Shown here piece after piece: positions 58,779-64,000 of a DNA stretch of 64,000 nucleotides. This DNA is from VRUE01 sp963805475 (GTDB lineage Bacteria; Actinomycetota; Thermoleophilia; Solirubrobacterales; 70-9), in NCBI GenBank assembly GCA_963805475.1, contig CAWDUO010000008.1:176443-240442 (forward strand). The letters run 5' to 3'. The translations under genes were made by a program, and so were the position numbers. Every line of letters starts with the position of its first letter. The first letter of the stretch is position 1. The notes beneath the pieces are model-generated. The model was not told the DNA's origin, did no database searches, and worked only from the letters and a program-made list of their open reading frames with translations.

Positions 58779-59026
58779 TACTTCTTGAATTGGAACGTCT
58801 GCTTCTTGACGCTCCAGGAGATCCCGGTGCAGAGCTCTTCCGGCGTCACGCCGAGCGCGCTGGACAGCTTGATGATCGTGCCCAGCCGCGGCTCGCGTCC
58901 GCCGCGCTCCAGCAGCGAGATCTCCGTGCGGTGCAGGTCGCAGCGAAACCCCAGCTCCTCCTGGGAGATCTCGGCCTTCTGCCTCGCCTTGCGCAAGCTG
59001 ACGGCGAATCGGTCGCGTGGCTTCAT
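58778..59026 (-). CDS. Small XRE-family helix-turn-helix regulator
   Basis: 82-residue DNA-binding protein: MKPRDRFAVSLRKARQKAEI, the HTH with ISQEELGFRCDLHRTEISLLERG and LGTIIKLSSALGVTPEEL (given in parts here), then a short tail SVKKQTFQFKK. No effector domain. It is divergent from wecB with 158 bases between, the longest quiet stretch in this part, so it may control wecB or itself. That stretch contains only a TTTGACGAC-like -35 candidate and no clear repeat. Confidence 0.85.
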   Translation of the reverse strand: MKPRDRFAVSLRKARQKAEISQEELGFRCDLHRTEISLLERGGREPRLGTIIKLSSALGVTPEELCTGISWSVKKQTFQFKK

Positions 59027-59184
59027 TAGGCGGGATTCTCTGGGTTTGACGACAGGAGGACTACAGACAGCGAGCTACGAGCCGGATTTCGCACCGGACC
59101 TCCCGCTTCCATCCTAGTCGCTGGGCGGCGAGCGCCGCGCCAGACCCTCAAGAAACCGCGCGAGGCTCCGATAGGTGTAGTGAG

Positions 59185-60537
59185 ATGTTCGAGCCGACGA
59201 CACATATCGAGTCCAAGCTGGTCGTGCCGATCGTCGTCGGGACCCGGCCCGAGGCGATCAAGCTGGTGCCGATCATCCTCGCCCTGCGCGAGAGCGAGCA
59301 CTACGAGCCGGTCGTCATCTCCACCGGTCAGCACAACCGGATGGTCGACTACATCTTCGAGCTCGCCGGGATCAAGCCCGACGTCGTGCTCTGGGCGGGG
59401 GCGCGCCGCGCCGGGCTGAACGAAAGGGTCGCCTCGGTGATGCGCCGCTTCGAAGACTTCTGCGTCGACCGCTTCGAAATGGACCCCGACGACGTGCCGA
59501 CCGCCGAGGACTCGCTCAGCGGCCGCCGTCCCGCCACCGTGCTGGTCCACGGCGACACCAGCTCGGCGATGGCGGCGGCGCTTGCCTCCTTCCACATGCG
59601 CATCCCGGTGATGCACGTCGAGGCCGGCCTGCGCACGGGCGGGCTCAACCTGACCCCGTTCCCGGAGGAGCTCAACCGCCGCGTCATCTCGACCATCGCC
59701 GGCCTGCACTTCGCTCCGACCTTCACCAACCTGCAGAACCTGGTGCGCGAGAACGTGCCGGTGTCGCAGATCTTCGTCACCGGCAACACCGGGATCGACG
59801 CGCTCGAGTGGGCCAGCGGCATGGACGTCGAGTTCGCCAACCGCGAGCTCAGCGAGCTGGTCGCGAGCGACGCGCGGCTGGTCGTCGTCACCGCCCACCG
59901 GCGCGAGAACTGGGGCGACGGGCTGCGCGGCATCGCCGCCGGCGTCAGGCGGCTCGCCGAGTTCGCCCCCGACGTCCACTTCGTGCTCCCGGTGCACCCG
60001 AACGAGCGCGTGCGCGAGACGCTCACCGAGAGCCTCGAGGGGATCGACAACGTGCTGCTGACCGAGCCGCTCGGCTTCGCCACGTTCGCCCGCCTGCTGG
60101 GGCGCTCCCACTTCGTGATCACCGACTCCGGCGGGGTCCAGGAAGAGGCGCCGTCGCTGGGCAAGCCGGTGCTCGTCACCCGCGAGACGACCGAGCGCAC
60201 CGAGGGCGTCGAAGAGGGGACGCTGCGCCTGGTCGGCCCCGACCCCGAGCGGATCTTCAGCGAGGGCGTGCGCCTGCTCGAGGACCCCCTCGCCTACAGC
60301 GAGATGGCGGATGCGCGCAACCCCTACGGCGACGGGCAGGCCGCGCGCCGCATCGTCGCCGCGCTCGAACACCTGTTGCTGGGCGGCGACCCGCCGGTCC
60401 CCTTCGGCGCCGGCTACCGCCGCTCCTCGGTGGCGCAGGCGGCGGGCTTCGAGCTGGCGGCGGCGCCGCTGGAGGTGGGGATGCCCGCCGAGCCCGAGCC
60501 GCTCCCGGTGCAGCCGGGCGAGTTCGAGGACGGTTAG
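59185..60537 (+). CDS. wecB: UDP-N-acetylglucosamine 2-epimerase (non-hydrolysing)
   Basis: Converts UDP-GlcNAc to UDP-ManNAc for surface polysaccharide. It is 450 residues, longer than usual (about 370) by a C-terminal Pro/Glu-rich tail after 395. GT-B motifs: VVGTRPEAIKLVP near 17, LVHGDTSSAM near 119, MHVEAGLRTGGLNL near 143, FPEELNRR near 161, TAHRRENWGDG near 232, and TDSGGVQEEAPSLGKP near 312. It is followed after two bases by a processive-type glycosyltransferase, which probably uses its product. Confidence 0.92.
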   Translation: MFEPTTHIESKLVVPIVVGTRPEAIKLVPIILALRESEHYEPVVISTGQHNRMVDYIFELAGIKPDVVLWAGARRAGLNERVASVMRRFEDFCVDRFEMDPDDVPTAEDSLSGRRPATVLVHGDTSSAMAAALASFHMRIPVMHVEAGLRTGGLNLTPFPEELNRRVISTIAGLHFAPTFTNLQNLVRENVPVSQIFVTGNTGIDALEWASGMDVEFANRELSELVASDARLVVVTAHRRENWGDGLRGIAAGVRRLAEFAPDVHFVLPVHPNERVRETLTESLEGIDNVLLTEPLGFATFARLLGRSHFVITDSGGVQEEAPSLGKPVLVTRETTERTEGVEEGTLRLVGPDPERIFSEGVRLLEDPLAYSEMADARNPYGDGQAARRIVAALEHLLLGGDPPVPFGAGYRRSSVAQAAGFELAAAPLEVGMPAEPEPLPVQPGEFEDG

Positions 60538-60539
60538 CC

Positions 60540-61856
60540 GTGCTGGCCCTGGCGCTTCCGTTCCAGGGACTGGCGCTGGCCTGGCAGGCCCTCTTCCTCG
60601 TCTGCCTCGTGGTGATCCTGGCGATGCTCGCCTGGAGCGTCCTGCTCTTCTTCCGCGCGCGCCGCGCCGCCCTCGCGCCGCCGCCGGTCCCGCCGCGGGG
60701 AGCCGACGAGTTCACCTGGGTCTTCCTGGTGCCGGCGCTGAACGAGGAGGTGACGATCCACGACAGCGTCCAGCGCCTGCTCTCGCTCGGCCTGCGCCGC
60801 ATGCGGGTGATCGCGATCGACGACGCTTCCGACGACCGCACCCCGGAGATCCTCGCCGCGATCGACCATCCCAACCTGACCGTCCTGCGCCGCGACCCGC
60901 CCGACGCCCAGCGGGGCAAGGCGGCGGCGCTCAACGACGCCTACAGGATGCTGCACGACCTGTACGACCGCGAGCGGACGATCGTCGCGATCGTCGACGC
61001 CGACGGCAGGCTCCACCCGGAGGCGCCCGCCTACGCCGCCGCGCACTTCGCCGACCCCGCGGTGGGCGGCGTGCAGTCGCTCGTCTGCATCTACAACCGC
61101 CAGCACCTGCTCACCTGGCTTCAGGACGTCGAGTTCTCCGTCTACGGCTACCTCTTCCAGGCCGGGCGCGACGACTGGGGCACGGCCGGCATGGGCGGCA
61201 ACGGCCAGTTCAACCGGCTGGCGGCGCTCGACGAGATCGCCGACGCCGAGGGGCCGTGGCGCGACCGCCTGACCGAGGACCAGGACCTCGGCCTGCGGCT
61301 GATCGGGGCCGGCTGGGAGAGCCGCCAGGAGCTGCGCGCCACGGTCGACCAGCAGGGGGTGGCGAGCCTGCGCCGGCTGCTCAACCAGCGCACCCGCTGG
61401 TCGCAGGGCAACCTCCAGGCGATGGACCTGACCGGCCAGGTCCGGCGGGCGCCGTTCGGCCTCGGGGCGCGGCTGGAGACGCTGCTCTACCTGCTGATGC
61501 CGGTCTGGCAGGGGATCGTCGGCGTCGGCCTGGTCGCGGCGCTGGGCCTCATGGTGGCCGGCGTAGCGCCGTTGTGGGGCGGCGGCCCGACGTGGCAGCT
61601 CGGCTTCTTCTACCTGCTCGCCTACGGCGGCACGATCCTCGGCTGCGTCGCGGCGCGCGCCTCACGCGGGCCGCTCGGCTGGCTCCAGGGGCTGCTGATC
61701 GCCCAGGTCTACGCCCCCTACACGTGGTTCCTCTGGACCGTGCTGCTGCGCTCCGCCGTGCGCCAGATCACCGAGCGCGACGACTGGGCGAAGACCGAGC
61801 GCGAACCGCTCGACCGCGCCCAGGGCGCGCGGGCGGGTGACGCTATCGTCACCTGA
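60540..61856 (+). CDS. Membrane-bound family 2 glycosyltransferase
   Basis: 438 residues: one membrane segment at about 14-38, a GT-A domain and then several membrane helices from about 325. Motifs: DDASDDRTPEIL near 100, DADG near 153, EDQDLGLRL near 244 and QRTRWSQGN near 282 (QxxRW), as in hyaluronan, chitin or poly-GlcNAc synthases. With wecB it suggests export of an N-acetylhexosamine polymer. Start GTG at 60540. The uvrB start follows its stop without a gap. Confidence 0.88.
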   Translation: MLALALPFQGLALAWQALFLVCLVVILAMLAWSVLLFFRARRAALAPPPVPPRGADEFTWVFLVPALNEEVTIHDSVQRLLSLGLRRMRVIAIDDASDDRTPEILAAIDHPNLTVLRRDPPDAQRGKAAALNDAYRMLHDLYDRERTIVAIVDADGRLHPEAPAYAAAHFADPAVGGVQSLVCIYNRQHLLTWLQDVEFSVYGYLFQAGRDDWGTAGMGGNGQFNRLAALDEIADAEGPWRDRLTEDQDLGLRLIGAGWESRQELRATVDQQGVASLRRLLNQRTRWSQGNLQAMDLTGQVRRAPFGLGARLETLLYLLMPVWQGIVGVGLVAALGLMVAGVAPLWGGGPTWQLGFFYLLAYGGTILGCVAARASRGPLGWLQGLLIAQVYAPYTWFLWTVLLRSAVRQITERDDWAKTEREPLDRAQGARAGDAIVT

Positions 61857-63857
61857 GTGGACTCCAGGTTCGAGCTGAACCCCGCCTACACGCCGGCGGC
61901 CGACCAGCCGCAGGCGATCGCCGGGCTGGCCGAGGGGCTGGAGGCGGGGGAGAGCTTCCAGACGCTGCTCGGCGCGACCGGCACCGGCAAGACCTTCACG
62001 ATGGCGGGGACGATCGCCGCGGCGCAGCGGCCGGCGCTGGTGATCGCCCACAACAAGACGCTGGCGGCGCAGCTGTGCAACGAGTTCCGCGAGTTCTTCC
62101 CGAACAACTCGGTCGAGTACTTCGTCTCCTACTACGACTACTACCAGCCCGAGGCCTACGTCCCCGCGCAGGACCTCTACATCGAGAAGGACTCCTCGAT
62201 CAACGACGAGATCGACCGCCTGCGCCACGCCGCGACGGCGGCGCTGTTCGCCCGCCGCGACACGATCATCGTCGCCTCGGTCTCCTGCATCTACGGGATC
62301 GGCTCGCCCCAGGTCTACAACGAAAAAATGCAGCTGTTCAAGGTGGGGGAGTCGATCGACCGCGACGAGGTGCTGCGCAAGCTGGTCAAGATGCAGTACC
62401 AGCGCAACGACTCGGTGCTCGGCCGCGGCGCCTTCCGGGTGCGCGGCGAGGTGCTGGAGATCATGCCCTCCTACGCCGAGTCGGCCTACCGGATCGCGCT
62501 TTTCGGCGAGGAGATCGAGGGCGTCCAGCACTTCGACCCGCTGACCGGCGAGGTGCTCGACGAGATCGACCACGTCTCGGTCTGGCCCGCGTCGCATTAC
62601 GTGACCAGGGACGAGACGCTGGAGCGCGCGGTGGAGGAGATCCGCCGCGAACTGAACGCGCGCACCGCCGAGCTGGAGTCCGAAGGCAAGCAGCTGGAGG
62701 CGCACCGGCTGCGCCAGCGCACCGCCTATGACATCGAGATGCTCAAGGAGCTCGGCTTCACCTCGGGGATCGAGAACTACTCGCGCATCCTCGACGGCCG
62801 GCCCGAGGGCAGCCCGCCGCACACGCTGATCGACTACTTCCCCGACGACTTCGTCGTCTTCGTCGACGAGTCCCACCAGACGATCCCGCAGATCGGCGGG
62901 ATGTACGAGGGGGACCGCTCGCGCAAGCAGACGCTGATCGACTACGGCTTCCGCCTGCCCTCGGCGATCGACAACCGGCCGCTGAAGTTCGACGAGTTCC
63001 TCGAGCGGGTGCCGCGGCTGGTGATGGTCTCGGCGACGCCGGGGCCGTTCGAGCGCGCCGAATCGACCCGGATCGTCGAGCAGATCGTCCGCCCGACCGG
63101 GATCGTCGACCCCGAGATCGAGCTGCGGGCGACGAAGAACCAGATCGACGACCTGATGAACGAGATCAAGCTGCGCGCCGACGCCGGCGACCGCACCCTG
63201 GTCACCACGCTGACCAAGAAGATGGCCGAGGATCTGACCGAGTACCTGCTCGAGTACGGGATCAAGGTCCGCTACCTGCACTCGGAGATCGACACCCTGG
63301 AACGGATCCAGATCGTGCGCGAGCTGCGGCTCGGCGAGTACGACGTGCTGGTCGGCGTCAACCTGCTGCGCGAGGGGCTCGACCTGCCCGAGGTCTCGCT
63401 GGTCGCGATCCTCGACGCCGACAAGGAGGGCTTCCTGCGCGGCGAGACCAGCCTCGTGCAGACGATCGGCCGCGCGGCGCGCAACGTCAACGGGCGGGTG
63501 CTGATGTACGCGGACCGGGAGACCGACGCGATGCGGGCGGCGATGCGCGAGACCGACCGCCGCCGGGCGATCCAGCTCGCCTACAACGCCGAGCACGGGA
63601 TCACCCCGGCGACGGTGCGCAAGGGGATCTCCGAGATGGCCGAGTTCCTGGCGATGGAGGACCGGGCGCCGAAGAAACGCCGCCGCAAGGCGGGCGGCGA
63701 GTTCGCCGACCCGGCCGAGCTGGAGAAGACGATCGTCTCGCTGGAGGAGGAGATGCTCGCCGCCGCCGACGACCTGCGCTTCGAGGAGGCCGGCCGCCTG
63801 CGCGACGAGCTCAAGGAGCTGCGCCGCGACCTGGACGGCATGACTGCGGGCGCCTGA
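61857..63857 (+). CDS. uvrB: Excinuclease ABC subunit B
   Basis: Damage-verifying helicase-like subunit of nucleotide excision repair. It is 666 residues: Walker A GATGTGKTFTMA near 38, the beta-hairpin YYDYYQPEAYVP near 93, DESHQTIPQ near 338, the Q-rich motif VQTIGRAARNVNGR near 535, and a C-terminal UVR domain from about 625 that binds UvrC. GTG start directly after the glycosyltransferase stop. P2 copy 3 begins two bases after the stop. Confidence 0.96.
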   Translation: MDSRFELNPAYTPAADQPQAIAGLAEGLEAGESFQTLLGATGTGKTFTMAGTIAAAQRPALVIAHNKTLAAQLCNEFREFFPNNSVEYFVSYYDYYQPEAYVPAQDLYIEKDSSINDEIDRLRHAATAALFARRDTIIVASVSCIYGIGSPQVYNEKMQLFKVGESIDRDEVLRKLVKMQYQRNDSVLGRGAFRVRGEVLEIMPSYAESAYRIALFGEEIEGVQHFDPLTGEVLDEIDHVSVWPASHYVTRDETLERAVEEIRRELNARTAELESEGKQLEAHRLRQRTAYDIEMLKELGFTSGIENYSRILDGRPEGSPPHTLIDYFPDDFVVFVDESHQTIPQIGGMYEGDRSRKQTLIDYGFRLPSAIDNRPLKFDEFLERVPRLVMVSATPGPFERAESTRIVEQIVRPTGIVDPEIELRATKNQIDDLMNEIKLRADAGDRTLVTTLTKKMAEDLTEYLLEYGIKVRYLHSEIDTLERIQIVRELRLGEYDVLVGVNLLREGLDLPEVSLVAILDADKEGFLRGETSLVQTIGRAARNVNGRVLMYADRETDAMRAAMRETDRRRAIQLAYNAEHGITPATVRKGISEMAEFLAMEDRAPKKRRRKAGGEFADPAELEKTIVSLEEEMLAAADDLRFEEAGRLRDELKELRRDLDGMTAGA

Positions 63858-63859
63858 CC

Positions 63860-63929
63860 GGCGCATCTCGGCGTCCTCCCTCGGTCATGTGCAGCGCACA
63901 CTCCCTCACTCGTCCTTGACCTGCTTGGT
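63860..63929 (+). repeat. P2 element, copy 3 (after uvrB)
   Basis: Close to copy 2 over about 70 bases (GGCGCATCTCGGCGTCCTCC at the left, TGTGC-agc-GCACA in the middle). It covers the space between uvrB and the converging gene at the right edge, and its right end overlaps the 3' end of that gene (63906 on). Confidence 0.85.
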
Positions 63930-64000
63930 CAGGACACCCGCAGTCACGCCGTCCTTTGCCGACAGGAGGTGGCCGAGGCGGCGGCGAAGATAGGTCGGAA
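63906..64000 (-). CDS. C-terminal end of an unidentified protein (partial)
   Basis: Leftward open frame entering from the right edge and ending at TGA 63908-63906. The last residues are YLRRRLGHLLSAKDGVTAG then VLTKQVKDE. Codon use fits this genome better than the other two frames, which hit stops. The final KQVKDE lies in the P2 element; the same bases occur in P2 copy 2, where they are not coding. Too short to identify. Confidence 0.5.
   Translation of the reverse strand, partial: PTYLRRRLGHLLSAKDGVTAGVLTKQVKDE

Overview
The window is a stretch of chromosome from a very GC-rich bacterium. I infer an actinobacterium, most likely class Thermoleophilia (Solirubrobacterales). The reasons are the gene order (mreBCD-pbp2-rodA-rng-rplU-rpmA-obg, then proBA-nadD-rsfS), the many GTG and TTG starts, the third-position GC bias, and a phosphofructokinase with actinobacterial pyrophosphate-type residues. 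This is judged from sequence character, not from a database search. I see no prophage, no transposase gene and no CRISPR array. Nearly all genes are housekeeping genes, packed tightly with many ATGA or GTGA overlaps.

Layout. 1-1535: a hybrid histidine kinase and a response regulator, leftward. 1726-7283: the rod-shape and cell-wall elongation operon mreB-mreC-mreD-PBP2-rodA. 7337-11136: RNase G/E, ribosomal proteins L21 and L27, and the GTPase Obg. 11289-15436: proB (inverted), then proA-nadD-rsfS and a coiled-coil protein. 15481: tRNA-Ala(GGC). 15603-20208: a SpoIIM-like membrane protein, an ArsR-like regulator, leuS and a cupin. 20371-23788: DNA uptake (comEA, comEC) and the DNA polymerase III delta subunit. 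23881-29702: rpsT facing left, murJ, a large multi-membrane glycosyltransferase-like protein and lepA. 29822-33074: two MaoC-type dehydratases, then hrcA-dnaJ-prmA. 33080-37038: a membrane protein, murI, yqeY, phoH, ybeY and era. 37052-45702: hisIE with a complete tryptophan pathway (trpE-G-D-C, htrA, trpF-B-A). 45831-53053: PPi-type phosphofructokinase, a small lipoprotein, an SDR protein, malic enzyme, polA and a DMT-family transporter. 52958-58696: a flavoprotein reductase, rpsA, coaE, a lytic transglycosylase, an MFS transporter and a small anchored protein. 58778-63857: a small XRE regulator, UDP-GlcNAc 2-epimerase, a family 2 glycosyltransferase and uvrB. The right edge clips one more leftward gene.

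The unusual part is what lies between and inside these genes. By reading repeats against each other I find at least nine families of short elements, about 35 to 125 bp, mostly fold-back. I call them P1 to P9; the names are mine. Each occurs two to four times here. In most families the apical core is conserved while the pairing arms differ and co-vary, so base pairing is kept although sequence changes. They sit just after stop codons, across stop codons (trpG, trpB/trpA, trpA, the right-edge gene), or in frame inside essential genes (obg, comEC, prmA and three times in the glycosyltransferase-like gene). One copy appears to be nested inside another family with a 9-bp direct repeat around it. 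To my knowledge no such collection has been described for this group, and it is the best candidate here for an undescribed system.

Three likely single-base frame breaks (glycosyltransferase-like gene, hrcA start, prmA) lie within 5 kb of each other. They may be real or may be assembly errors.
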